The notes beneath the pieces were generated by a model. That model did no database searches. It was not told the DNA's origin and was given only the letters and a program-made list of their open reading frames with translations. From Sinotaia quadrata (Eukaryota > Mollusca > Gastropoda > Architaenioglossa > Viviparidae): a stretch of 64,000 bases of DNA. The stretch covers positions 97,462,135 through 97,526,134 of the forward strand of contig CM054180.1 in the NCBI GenBank assembly GCA_028829895.1, given 5' to 3'. The position numbers were made by a program, and so were the translations under genes. Positions 47,949 to 60,316 of the stretch are shown here, piece after piece. Position 1 is the first letter of the stretch. The number at the start of each line of letters is the position of its first letter.

Positions 47949-48179
47949 CTGTAGAATACAGTCGATCACGTCCTTCACGAGAACTGAGGGCAGATGCACT
48001 GGGAGAGGAAAGATGTACCAATCTTCAGTGATGCAAACCCACTTTCGGTTTCCAGTACCAGTTACAAATTCCAGCTCTGTTGTTTTCAGAGTAAAATCAA
48101 GCGCCAGGAACGACGTCAATTTTGAGCGGGTAGCTTCAAATCTGTTGAGTGACGTCACGCCATTGAACAGCACACAGAA
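47949..48179 (-). CDS. Candidate internal exon, function unknown
   Basis: Minus-strand frame of exactly 77 codons between an acceptor-like tattag and a good donor CTACAG|GTACAG. It includes LNRFEATRSKLTSF, then ELEFVTGTGNRKWVCITED and a hydrophobic PLPVHLPSVLVKDVIDCI. Composition is protein-like and free of repeats, with higher GC than its surroundings. I do not recognise a family, and no companion exon was found. It could be a chance frame. Confidence 0.28.
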
Positions 48180-48529
48180 CTAATACGCTGTGATTGCGGA
48201 TCAAGAATCGAGACGTCAGCTGATTATTGCAAAGATGACGTCATTTATAAACCCTCTGTGAAAGAAATGTGCTTTAATCTGATAAAGAAAGAATAAAATT
48301 AGAAAGGTGTACACGAAAGAAATTCAGGAAAGCATTCATTTGGAGCTTCATTCTGAGAGACAGAAACTGTGACCAGAAAGGATCTGGGAAGCGTTGTTAC
48401 ATGTAGGGATTGTAAATTCTTCAATATTGTAGAACTATTTGTCAATTTATTTTTTTTATTTTTTTTTTTATATACTTTGTTAGTTGTGCACGTGCAAAGG
48501 TTATTCGATAGTTAATGCGCTGTGTATTA
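48180..48529. other. Intergenic, nothing recognised
   Basis: TGACGTCA at 48236-48243; a T run near 48450. Confidence 0.45.
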
Positions 48530-48640
48530 TTGTATAATGTTGTATATTGGTGAATATTGATGTATGTTAGTGTATAATGTTGTATATTGGTGAATAGTGA
48601 TGTATGTTAGTGTATAATGTTGTATATTGGTGAATAGTAT
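48530..48640. repeat. 40-bp tandem repeat, about three copies
   Basis: Units taatgttgtatattggtgaa plus tagtgatgtatgttagtg. Confidence 0.93.
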
Positions 48641-49229
48641 GTTTCGCACTAACTCTATTTATGTGACTCTGTTTATCAAAGAAATGTGTTTCTTTTGAAG
48701 TTTAAATTTTTCAAATATTAGCAACATATTAACAACTGAAAATTAATTATGATGTTATTTAGAAAGCCTTTTGTTTTTGTTATAATTATTACCTAAAGAA
48801 CTATGCAGCCCGCGACAAGGTGTAAATTTGTGTTGCGGCCCTTGCACTGGAAAGTTTGCACACCTCTGATCCAGACTCTATCTCGCTCTGGATAAACCGC
48901 GCCAGAAACTGCTTCTGTCCGGATCTTTTCTTCAGACATGCGCCTCAGGGTGAAGGTTACAGTGCACGTGTTTCTAGCAGCACGTGATAAAATTCGCTGC
49001 AAGTAGAACCGTATTAAGACAAACAATGAAATGTATATATTTCTCTTCTCTTTTTAAAGTTATAGAAGTTAAACAAACAATCAATATTTGAGGTTTTGAA
49101 GAATATTTTTTCTTTAGTCTGGAGGGCGAGGGAGGGGATTTCGATATTGTGACATTTAGATCCCTTTCTAAATCACAGACAATTATCATTGCCTGCGTAA
49201 ACTATTGCTTGCTTTCTGTATCATGCCAT
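48641..49229. other. Intergenic, nothing recognised
   Basis: No gene supported. Confidence 0.45.
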
Positions 49230-49640
49230 TTGAACTTAGTACAGGTCAGTCCATTACTTAGTACAGGTCAGTCCATTACTTAGTACAGGTCGGTCCATTA
49301 CTTAGTACAGGTCAGTTCATTACTTAGTTCAGGTCAGTCCATTATTTAGTTCAGGTCAGTCCATTACTTAATACAAGTCGGCCCATTACTTAGTTCAGAT
49401 CGGTTCATTGTTAAGTTTCTTTTGTACTTAGCTCATGACAAATAAACTCAAATCAGTTGCATTTAGTTAAGCTCAGTTAATTACTTTATTCAGGTCAATT
49501 GTACTTAGTTCCCATCAGTTAATTAACTTTTGTACTTTGTTCATGTCAGTTACTTTACTTGGTAAAAGCCAGTTAATTACTTAGCGTAGTTCCTTTGTAC
49601 TTAATTTAGTCCTTAGTTCAGACCATTTAATTATTGATTC
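49230..49640. repeat. 22-bp minisatellite, core cttagtacaggtcagtccatta
   Basis: About eight regular copies (49233-49410), then a decaying tail of ttagttca motifs. Confidence 0.9.
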
Positions 49641-49642
49641 AG

Positions 49643-49925
49643 ATCGTGCATACACAGACAATGTGACTCACATATATACACATAAGCCATATGCCACACA
49701 CATACACAGACAATGTGACTCACATATATACACATAAGCCATATGCCACACACATACACAGACAATGTGACTCACATATATACACATAAGCCATATGCCA
49801 CACACATACACAGACAATGTGACTCACATATATACACATAAGCCATATGCCACACACATACACAGACAATGTGACTCACATATATATACATAAGCCATAT
49901 GCCACACAAATACACAGGCTATGTG
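49643..49925. repeat. 52-bp tandem repeat, five copies
   Basis: Units cacacatacacagacaatgt plus gactcacatatatacacata and agccatatgc; nearly identical. Confidence 0.96.
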
Positions 49926-49964
49926 ACAAACGCACACATATGCACACACACGCACATACACAGG

Positions 49965-50230
49965 TCATGTGTACTCAATAGCTCAGCGAGTCAGATGCTA
50001 AAACTTCCATCCTTGTATTGTCTGCCGGGCTGTAAGTCGGCTGTCGTCAGGCAGACATCTGTCTGCCGCACGTGCACTGCGTGGCCGCGTGTGTCCTTTG
50101 TTGTCGCCCGGGCTACTTTGCCCTTTCCTGAAGTACCGAGGTGGATGAGAGGCGGTTCGGTGGTATCGCGACGTGTACGCACTGTCGTCCACACTGACTG
50201 ACCCCTGTCATATAGCCGTCTCATAAATTT
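49965..50230. other. GC-rich island, identity unclear
   Basis: Abruptly GC-rich against AT-rich flanks, with tagctcagcgagtcag (A-box-like) near 49979. Could be a SINE or other mobile-element piece; both strands have short open frames, none with a domain. Confidence 0.3.
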
Positions 50231-50799
50231 TCAGGGCTAGTTAATTTTAGTCCCTCTTTTGGTGTGCTGCCTCTCAGGCTCTTTTGTCCAGACTCTGCGT
50301 CCAGACTGTATCCATGTTTGTATTATTTTTCTCTCTCTCTCATGTTGAAAAAGTACATCTAAAGCTGGTTTACCCTGTCCACTCCCATTTTCTGTGCTTG
50401 TTCAAAATAGATTTCTGCAGAACCAAATAGCATTTCACTGTGGACTCGTACATTGTTTATGGTTTCTTTAAAATTAATATTAACCTATATATTTTGATGT
50501 AGGTTAGTGTGTGGAAGAAAGGTGTGAATTTTAATTATTCTGTTTCTTATTTGGGTGGTGGTGCTGGATTGTTGTCTCTAGAGAATTGTATGGCGAGAGA
50601 AAAAAATGTGTCGTAAGACTCAACTTAAATTTTCTTTTAAACAATAGACTAATGTTTCATTAACTATTTCGACCAAATTTATAATAAACCGAACCTTAAT
50701 GCCATTTCAATGGCTCTTCATCAAAACTGGTATAAAACCCATGTTGTTGTTGTTAAAAGAAATTGCGGGGGGGAACAAAAATTAAGCTAAAACACTCTT
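50231..50799. other. Intergenic, nothing recognised
   Basis: No features supported. Confidence 0.45.
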
Positions 50800-51200
50800 A
50801 ATTGCAGATAAACTGAATATTCGTGTTTGCAATGTTAAGGTGAATATTCGTGTTTGCAAAGTAATGAATATACGTGTTTGCAAAGTTATGGGGAATATTT
50901 GTGTTTGCACGGTTAAGATCAATATTTGAGTTTGCAAACTTAAGGTCAGTATTTCTGTTTGCAAACTTAAGGTGAATATTCATTCTTGCAAAGTTATGTT
51001 GAATATTTATGTTTGCAAAGTTATGTTGAATATTTGTGTTTGCAAAGTTAAGGTGAATATTTATGTTTGCAAAGTTATGTTGAATATTTGTGTTTGCAAA
51101 GTTAACGTGAATATTCATTCTTGCAAAGTTATATTGAATATTTATGTTTGCAAAGTTATATTGAATATTTATGTTTGCAAAGTTAAGGTGAATATTCGCG
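50800..51200. repeat. 27-bp tandem repeat, about 15 copies
   Basis: Units gaatatttatgtttgcaaag plus ttatgtt, with systematic cg/tg and aaggt variants. Frames on both strands are artefacts. Confidence 0.95.
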
Positions 51201-51714
51201 TTCATTTGCACGTTTTACAAAAATTTACAAAACACAAGCTGTAGCGTGGACAGGTAGATGGGTGAGTGACTCAGAGAAATGAAGAACTGGCATAGTGCAG
51301 AAATATAGAATGTTTTTCACTGCTCAAGGGATGTGTATTGAGGTGGGGGTAGGGTTCCTCCATGTGAATCAAGATCCCATCTGCACACCGACTCACGTTA
51401 ACAGGACTTTACTCATGTATTGGCGTTCAGATTTACAGAAGGAGTAACAAGGTGGCTGGAGGTTGGAGGGTGGGATGCCTTCAAATTTCATCGAACAACG
51501 ATCAGCGTGACAACAATCACAGAAATTAAAGACAGAGTTCAGGTTTAGAGGTTACAGTACCTCCTTAACCTAAGGAGGTAGTGTAGAAATTAAGCCTATA
51601 GGATAAGTGCAGATGTTAAGGATAGAGATTAAGTTTTGAGGTGAGGAGGTTAAAGATGTAGTTCAGTGCGCAGGTTAAAATGTTGAAGTTAAGTATAGAG
51701 GTTAAGAACAAGTA
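51201..51714. other. Intergenic, nothing recognised
   Basis: Loosely repeated gaggttaag motifs near 51545-51710; no gene. Confidence 0.45.
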
Positions 51715-52058
51715 AAATAAGTTACTGATGTTAAGTACAAAACAGTTACTGAGGTCCGGTACAAAAAAGTTACTGATGTTAAGTATTAATACAAAAAGTT
51801 ACTGATGTTATTAAATGCAAAACAGTTACTGATGTTATTAATTACAAAACAGTTACTGAGGTTCAGTACAAAAAGTTACTGATGTTAAGTATTAAGTACA
51901 AAAAGTTACTGATGTTAAGTATTAAGTACAAAAAGTTACTGATGTTAAGTATTAATAAACTTAAGTTACTGATGTTAAGTATTAAGTACAAAAAGTTACT
52001 GATGTTAAGTATTAAGTAAACTTAAGTTACTGATGTTAAGTATTTAGTAAACTTATGG
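51715..52058. repeat. 29-bp minisatellite, core aaaagttactgatgttaagt
   Basis: About thirteen copies with attaagtac and gaggttcagtac variants. Confidence 0.94.
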
Positions 52059-52652
52059 TCTTTGACTGATGCGCAGGCTTATACTTGTAGAGTTGTTTGT
52101 TTTGTTTTAAAATGATCGTTGAACTTAATCGTCATATTGCTAAATTAAATCGAATTATTATGTATCTCACTTCGCCTGTGGGATTTGTAAATCAAATTTC
52201 GTGTTTTATCAGTAACCCTCTGTCCAGCATGTCCGGCATGAGCGCGCTACTGACTTAAGGTGGTTGTGGTTCCGTTAATTTCTTTTCTTCCTGATTCCTG
52301 ATTATTATGTTGGCAATGTACGCAAAAAGAAAAACAGAAAAACAAACTGCTCGGTGGCGGAAGGAAAAGGCCATCAGCAACCTGTTTAAAATATTTTAGC
52401 TAGAAAATTAACTAAAGCAAATGGTCTTTTAGTGTCTCGCGCTAATGAGTACTTTTAACGGCAGGAGAAGCCAAGTAACCAGCCTGACCCGGGTTTTGGA
52501 CCATGTCTTGATCTCATGCTGTCGACGAGACCGTTGATTTTTTTTTTTTTAACTTTTTAAACTGTACTGACGACATGAATTTTCGTTTGAATGTTGGTTA
52601 CTTATACAGTGCTGAAATGCTTAAAAAGAAACTAAATTACTAAAATATCTTT
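52059..52652. other. Intergenic, nothing recognised
   Basis: No features supported. Confidence 0.5.
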
Positions 52653-52791
52653 CTTTATGTATAATGTGAATTCCTGTTCACTTGGTCTTTATGTATAATG
52701 TGAATTCCTGTTCACTTGATCTTTATGTATAATGTGGATTCCTGTTCACTTGATCTTTATGTTTAGTGTGAATTCCTGTTCACTTGGTCTT
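52653..52791. repeat. 34-bp tandem repeat, four copies
   Basis: Units ctttatgtataatgtgaatt plus cctgttcacttggt. Confidence 0.95.
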
Positions 52792-55700
52792 TAGGTGAAC
52801 ACGTGATAGTGTACATAATAGGATACTAACCTCTCGCTCACTTGAACAATGTTGGGTCTCAGCTCAGTGTGAAAAATTTAAGTGTGGTCCTTAACCATTC
52901 AGCATATTGGACTTGTTGCCATTTCCATCTGAAAGGTCCAGTGTGCCACAGGCCACGCGTACACGAAAGACCACTTGGTGGTGAAAACATTATGAAAGAG
53001 TAGTAGTAGTAGAAGGGTGTCGCTGCCCGGTCAAAGTTACACCATGAAAACCTATCATACTTCTCCTCTCAAGCTTTTACATTCCACAACGAACGCACTC
53101 TGTCTTTCCTATTTAAAATATAAATATCTCCCTGCGCCTGTATGCGAAATCAGCGAAAGTTAGAGACGGACACAAGGTCCAGATCATCCACAGCTAACGT
53201 CAGAATCAGACATGGGAGTCACTTGACTAAACGCAATGAATTCTCTCTTATAGACAGCCTCCACCCAAATCAAGATTCCAGTAATGACGTCAGCCATGTG
53301 CACGCTGAGAAATAGCACACAACTTTCTCAAAATTAACAAATAGGTTACAACACAATCATTCTAAGATAATATCACTACACCTGTGATTTGAATGAGATA
53401 TTATCATGTCTCTCCTAGTCCATAACTTAATGTTATTTGCATCTGGCTTAAAAGAGAATTCGTTTGTAGTTTTATTTCAAAATGTATGTTACATTATACT
53501 TTTACACAAGGTGACAATCTGAAGCCGCAAATGATGTAATTATTTCTTTGTTAATTAATTTTTCTAACTAATTAAATGTAATTATATTTTTTTATGTGAT
53601 ATACATTTAATTTTCCATCTTTCTAGGGTGGAAGTGAGAGAATCGTTTAAGAACGTCAGTTGCTTTAGGTAGGTGTCATGCAACAATGAGACAATCAGAC
53701 AATTAGACAATCAGCCTATTTGTGTGTAAATAATTAGGTGGTCTTAATCTACCTTGGTGTAGGCGATCAGAGTTAGAATTTGTAATGCACCAAGACAGGA
53801 TTGGGTAGGCACGTTTATTTCCACAAACTTCCTTGGCACCTAACCCACAACTGTGCAAACTCAGATTAGTCCAAATTTCTAAAGGAAACTAGTGTTGAAT
53901 GGTGACGGCATTGTTGCCTGCAGGACTGTAGTAGACTGACCAAGTCTCCAAGTGAGAACTATTAAGTATCGATAGTGAAAGCGTCTCTCTTGTAATGGAA
54001 AAGTGCACTCCTAACCTTAGACAGGAAACATGTCACTGGTCCATGATGAATGCCCACCTTTAGTGCCTAGCTTTTGTATTCTAGAAAACAACGGGAGTCA
54101 ATCTCTCTCTCCCTCTCTCTCTCTCTCCCCTCTCTCTCTCTCCCTCCCTCCATCATTGTGTGCCAAATGCTGTTGTGATGAGTCCAATATTTTTTAAAGG
54201 CATTTTCAGATGGTTAGACATAAAACCAGGAATATTTTTTAAAAGTTGAATGAGAGAGAAATTCATACTGGTTTCTGATCATTTTCTACTTCATTTAATT
54301 AACAGAACTTTTACTGTTTTTGAATGTCATCTTTTTTGTAAACTTAAATTTTGCCTTAGTAATACTATACTAATTATTTGCATTACTGGAAATTTATGTA
54401 GTTAGAGAATCAACTTCATATGCTACATTTCACTTTGTTCATTTTTTTTTTTGTTAAATAAATTCTTTATATATTGTTAACACTCATGATTTTCAATTAA
54501 TAAGGAAAATGTTATAAGTTACTTTGGTTGGTTTATGTTTTTGGTGTTGTTTTTTTAGGGGGAGGGGGACAGAACTTTGTTTAGTTGTAAGACTGATGTC
54601 ATGTCTGGCTTTTGCTGCTTTCCCAGGCCCAGTGAATGAAAGCAGTCTGATAATGTAATGAATGGAGACAGAAACACAGTTTACATTGGTTTCAAACATT
54701 GTATTTTGGCTGATGAAATGAGGCCCCACAGTGTTATCCACCAAACAATTAATGAGACGATGACAATACAAACATTACAGGATGACAATACATAAATATG
54801 AAATGATAAGAATTTGACAAGATGATTAAAATGAAAAATAAGAAACTTTATAAAATGTCATCAAAATCAAATAAAAGAAAAGTAAATTTGGTAATTAGGG
54901 ATGCAGCCCAATCAACCTCACAGGAATAGTTAATTCATATTGTTAATGTTTTCCATGTGTCTTAACTTCTCCAACTCACAAAGCAATTCTGACTTCAATA
55001 AAGAGAGTTTCAATATAACGAGCCCTAGTGAAATCAGGGGCCCACAACAAAATAAGTATAAATTAGTTATCTCCACATAGTGTCTCATCAATATAATCAT
55101 ATGTTGAATGCCAAAAATCATCAGACAAGAGAGAATATAAAGACACACATTTTGGCCTACTGATTTTGAACTGGTGTCAGTGTGGTAGGTGAATATTATT
55201 CTTAATCTAATTAAAGGCACTGACGTTTGACTGAGTTTCTCTGCATTTTATAATAAGGATTAATTAGGCGAATTAGTTTATTATCCTGTTCATAAGACAC
55301 ACTTTCTTAATTAACTTTGACTTTTTAATTTAAAATATAGTCCTGCTAAGACATGGTAAATTGTAATTGTGTGCTGGATTGCAGCACATTTGCCAGTACA
55401 CTGAATCCTACTGGAAGTAAAGACTAGATCAAGGCCTTTCATGAGTAAGAGGCTGCACAATTTTAGATATTATGCATTTATTTGTTGTGTACGATTTATA
55501 TATATACGACATAATGCTGAGTTATGCAATACGAAGACTGTGAATTGCACATGATGTGAATAAATATAATCTGTGACGTTCTTTTCAGTGTGTAGAATTA
55601 TGATGCGTAGTAAAATACTATTTAAAAAATTAAATAAATACTCACAAACAATGGCTTTCCGATAGATAACAGTGTTACATATTTTACCAATAAAAAGAGT

Positions 55701-55931
55701 TTTCTATCCATATCTAAATGTATTTAGTAAATGCATACAGTTTTATTGTTTTTAACATTGGCTACTCTTGAAGGACAGATTGTCTTCTCTTGGGTTGATT
55801 TTCTGTTTCATAACCGGCGTACGCACGCACACACTCCTACTCGTATGTAAACATGCACACACATATATATGTATACTCGTACACAAATGTACACTTATAC
55901 ATACACATTCATTCACATATACACACGCATG
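52792..55931. other. 3.1 kb without supported genes
   Basis: Contains a CT-rich run (54098-54150), TGACGTCA at 53285-53292 and a CA/TA-rich patch at 55825-55930. Open frames of 90-96 codons near 54493 and 54930 (minus) have no domains or splice context. Nothing else recognised. Confidence 0.5.
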
Positions 55932-57086
55932 TGTGACGTTTTGCTGGGAGATGGGCAATATGTTAACCCGTAACCTTAGGCTAATCCCCAAAACACCTTC
56001 TGACTGGCCACTTGTTAGAAAAATGAAAGACAGATAAGTAGAATAAAAGAGTGTTAGTTCTAGAAGATAGCTCGTGCCCCTTGATAAATACAGCCAGGTA
56101 TAGTAATTAAATACAGGTGACAGACTATCACATATGATGCTAAGTGAAGTGAGTCACTCTAACAGGAGTGGTCTAAGTATTCAACAAGAAATATCATAAG
56201 AGATCATGGTTGCATATATAAATAATAATTCAACAATTATAATTATACTTTATAAATGGTTATGTTCATAATCACGACCATGTGGTGTCGTAAGAGAAAG
56301 TTCGTTTGAGTCCTTTGGTATTGAGGTAGTTATTTGGTTCATTTCTATGGGCGAACTACAAATGATGTCTATAAGAGAACACTGAATGTTTCTGAGTGAA
56401 CTCTAAAGGTACTATGATGACATTTTGACTGAAGCTGTAAAATAGATGATTTTATAGTCACTTAACTTTAGGATTCACCTTATGTGTCCCAGCGAATGTC
56501 ATGGTGGATGCACATGTGGTCTGTGTGTCATTCCACTCTGGCATTGTTTCATGGATCAGTGCTTGTCGATTCAATGACCAAAATAAAGTGCCAATCTGCC
56601 AGTAAAATACTAGCTAGGAATTCATCCACATGTCTTCTCTGACAGAACACATTTACTTACATGGTCATCATAAATTTTAATATCACAAGTGAAATATAAC
56701 AATATAAGGTATAGTTAAGGTTAAATGGACATGGATATCATAGTTAGTTAAGCAAGCAAAGCCACATACTTTTGGCAGTAAAACATACAGAGGATGATTT
56801 CCTGCTGTACTGATAACTGGCAATAAGTGTTAGATTAAGATTATAGTTTATTAATGCTGAGAGCCTATGTACTGTCACCTCTATGGTCAGTTTGCTTGGA
56901 CTGATGACTTACAGGTTTCTGGTACATTCGTTGGGCGTGGTTGCTCTGCATTCCGATTGATTAGTTTAAGTGAGTAGAAACTCAGGTATTACTCTAGACC
57001 CAGGAATAAGGGCCAATGTTCTAGAGTTAGGCTTGCGTTTAGTCTGTTTTTAGAGGGGTGTGGGCTACAAGAGCCATTATGTGACA
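55932..57086. mobile_element. LTR-like dispersed repeat, copy A
   Basis: About 1155 bp sharing start (TGTGACGTTTTGCTGGGAG), interior and end (attatgtgACA) with copy B at 62037-63178 in the same orientation. Blocks such as gtagaaactcaggtattact are identical. TGT...ACA ends are typical of LTRs. No matching 5-bp flanks are seen here; the flanks are simple sequence. No coding capacity, so a solo LTR is the likely reading. Confidence 0.7.
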
Positions 57087-57335
57087 GTGTATATACATAT
57101 AGATATGCATATACATTGGCACAAACACATACATACATAAGCCTATGCATGCATGCACATACATACTCACGTATACGCATAACATGCTCAGAACATTCAC
57201 ATGCATGCATACATAGATTCTTACCCATATATGCATGTTTACATACGCAATGCACACACACACACACACATATACGTACCTGAAAATATATTTACATTAC
57301 TACTTAAACGTTTGACAGTACGTATATTAGCATCG
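57087..57335. repeat. AC/AT-rich simple sequence
   Basis: tatacatatag and cacatacatac motifs plus a short CA run; frames here are artefacts. Confidence 0.75.
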
Positions 57336-57339
57336 TCTT

Positions 57340-57495
57340 GAAAAAGGCAGCTTCATAATATGTACATTTGCCTTGACAAAGGCAGCCTCGTAATATACAC
57401 ATTTGCCTTGACAAAGGCAGCCTCGTAATATACACATTTGCCTTGACAAAGGCAGCCTCGTAATATACACATTTGCCTTGACAAAGGCAGCTTCA
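57340..57495. repeat. 35-bp tandem repeat, four copies
   Basis: Units cttgacaaaggcagcctcgt plus aatatacacatttgc. Confidence 0.96.
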
Positions 57496-57631
57496 TATAT
57501 GCATTCGCGCCTGAGCACAGAGACCATACCTTGTTTAGTAACACCAAAACAAAAACAAAAAAAGGTGGGGGGGAGGGCCTTCAAGATTTCTTTCATCTGA
57601 CAATTCTGCTTGTTTTTTTTTTCGTTATTGT

Positions 57632-57692
<61 letters not shown>
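57632..57692. repeat. (GT)n microsatellite
   Basis: About 30 GT units. Confidence 0.96.
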
Positions 57693-57696
<4 letters not shown>

Positions 57697-58027
57697 GTTG
57701 TTTTGCTTTGTTAAATCTCTTCCCCCATCAACCCACTATCAGTCTACCCCCTCACCCACTTTGCAAAAGGAAACAAGAGGTGGGGAGAGACAATATCTTT
57801 TCTGTGGAAAAACTTAAAACTGCGTGCTCGCTCTGCTGAGCTTTTTTGTTTCATGACCGCCATTTTCTTTTCTGCACGCTTGTGCAAGGACTCAATTTGA
57901 AGGACAAAGGTGCCAGCTCTCCGACCGGCTGCAGAGCGCGTTGTCAGGTAGGTAGTGGGCGGTCTCTTTGTTTCTTTTCTTTTCTTTCTAGCGTTTGGGG
58001 CATTTCTGATAAGAAAGACACGCGGGT

Positions 58028-58455
58028 AGTTGTTTGACTGAGAGCATATTCTGTCAAATGCGCACAAATACAGTTGTAACTGAGAGTATATTCTGTCCCA
58101 ATACGTACAAAGACAGTTGTGACTGAGAGTATATTCTGTCCAAATGTGTACAAAGACAAATGTATGACTGAGAGTATATTCTGTCCCAATGCGTACAAAT
58201 ACAGTTGTGACTGAGAGTATATTCTGTCCAAATGTGTACAAAGACAAGTGTGTGATTCAGAGTATATTCTGCCCCAATGCGTACAAATACAGTTGTGACT
58301 GAGAGTATATTCTGTCCCAATGCGTACAAATACAGTTGTGACTGAGAGTATATTCTGTCCCAATGCGTACAAAGACAGTTGTGACTGAGAGTATATTCTG
58401 TCCCAAAGCGTACAAAGACAGTTGTGACTGAGAGTATATTCTGTCCCAATGCTTC
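58028..58455. repeat. 43-bp tandem repeat, ten copies
   Basis: Units gactgagagtatattctgtc plus ccaatgcgtacaaagacagt. All three minus-strand frames stay open through it, as expected for a stop-free repeat, so no protein is called. Confidence 0.96.
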
Positions 58456-60242
58456 CATAGCGTGTAGCGCTGTGTTTGTGTATATCTATGCGTGTGTATA
58501 TGCTTGTATGGACGTGTTGTTTTATGTGCATGTTTGTATTTGAATTCATTTTTGTACAATGTACGTTTGCATGTCTGTGTTTGGTTTCTTGTGTATGTTA
58601 CTGTAAATTTGTATGTGTTTGTGTATATTTTTGTATATGTTTTGGGGCGATAATATGGATATAATTGTGGCTGTTTATGTTTGTTGATGTGTTTTTGTTT
58701 GTGTGTATAAGTTTGTGTGTATGTTAAAGTGTATTTGTATGTAATTTTGTTTGTTTGTGTATGTGACAAAGTAAATTTGCACCTCCTTATTTTTAATTTT
58801 AATTATTATTTAAGTTGCTAAATTGTCAGAGTGACTCGACGTTAGGCACTCCTTATGGTGTTATTTTAAAAGTGTTTGAGTTGAAGTAAATAGCCTGAGG
58901 CTAGAACATTCTAGATTTGCTGACATAGTGGAAACTGGATGAGCAGTTGTTGTTGTTTTTTTTTTATTATCCAATGAAGAGCCAATGGGCTGAGTTTAAA
59001 GAGTTTACTTATAGTAGAGAATTTTGCTGTCTATTCAGTTTTGAATTTGAAGACAGAGAGAAGTCTGGCTCTGAAGGCAGTCATTAGCATGAGTGGTCAG
59101 TTTAAACTGACTGATTGAGAGAGAGTGGACTTGGAAACATTTCATACAATTATTTTCTATTGATATGTTATACTCGTGTTATGTAAAGATGTGCTATGTA
59201 AGTTGAAATATTTACTACAAATGTTTGAACTAAGCTGTGTCCATGTGGTGTATTAATATGTGACATTGTTTGATACATTGTATTTATTGTACCACGTGTA
59301 CATGGGGATAATAACTACTGTTACAGGAGATTGTAAGTTTTGAGACTACACGTGAGATAAAATGGAGTTATATTGTGTCAAACGAGAAGCTTAGATTTGC
59401 TCCTTAAGTGTATGTTGCAGTGAAGCAAACAGCCTTCGGACTTTTGATTTCTTCGTTTTGGTTGTGGTTTTGTCTCACTCTGTAAGTGCCAATTCCTCCC
59501 TGAACTGTGAGTCTCAAGTGGAGCCTTAAGTTCAACTTTCAAGTTCCTAGCTACCCTTTGTTTGTTCACTAGTCGTGACTTGAGTGACTGAGAAGGCAGG
59601 GGGAACTTGCAAAGCGTGTTGCAGAGTATGTTGTGGAACTGTGAAAACGTTTACAACGCCAAAATATCCGCCAAGTGAGAGACGAGTGATGTCTGTTGGA
59701 AGATCATAAATAAAATTAATATTCTCATCACTTGAAATTATTTATGAAAGATTAATTTAATAATAACAACTATCTTCATTAACTAAATGGCGCACATGTC
59801 CCAGTGTATGTGTGTGAACGTGTGTTTGTTGTGTACGTTCGTGGCTGCATGTTTATAAGTGTTTAGTTTGTGTGGCTATAGCATGCTTTTGGTGTGTTAA
59901 CCTGCATTTAAGTGCATTTATGCGTGTATACAAGTGAGTGTTTGTAGGTGGGTGTTTTGTAAATGTTTGTGAGGATGGAGCTGTGTGTGTGATGGTGTAG
60001 GCACCATTTGTCAAACACTTTGAAGAAAAGCATAAACTGCAAACAACACACGATATCTTTCTCTGTGGTTACATTTAGCCATCAGTACTTCACTTTGTAT
60101 TTATATATTTGTGGGCGTGTGTATTAGTTCATGAAAGTGCTCTTATATGTGTGTTTCTAAGTGGGCTGTGATTAAGCTGAGTTTTGAAATATACTTGTGT
60201 GTTCATGTGAGTTTGAATTTTGAAGTGAGTATGTATTTATGG
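58456..60242. other. Intergenic, GT-rich stretches, no gene
   Basis: gtgtatgt-rich DNA at 58480-58770 and 59810-59990, otherwise unique AT-rich sequence. No exon supported. Confidence 0.5.

Positions 60243-60316
<74 letters not shown>
60243..60316. repeat. (GT)n microsatellite
   Basis: About 36 GT units. Confidence 0.97.

Noticed and set aside
49655..49925. CRISPR-like regular direct repeats
   Set aside because: This and the other arrays are head-to-tail minisatellites without unique spacers, in an animal genome.
57944..58769. Minus-strand frames of up to 201 codons
   Set aside because: They read through a 43-bp tandem repeat that is stop-free in all three frames and have no domain or conserved edge.
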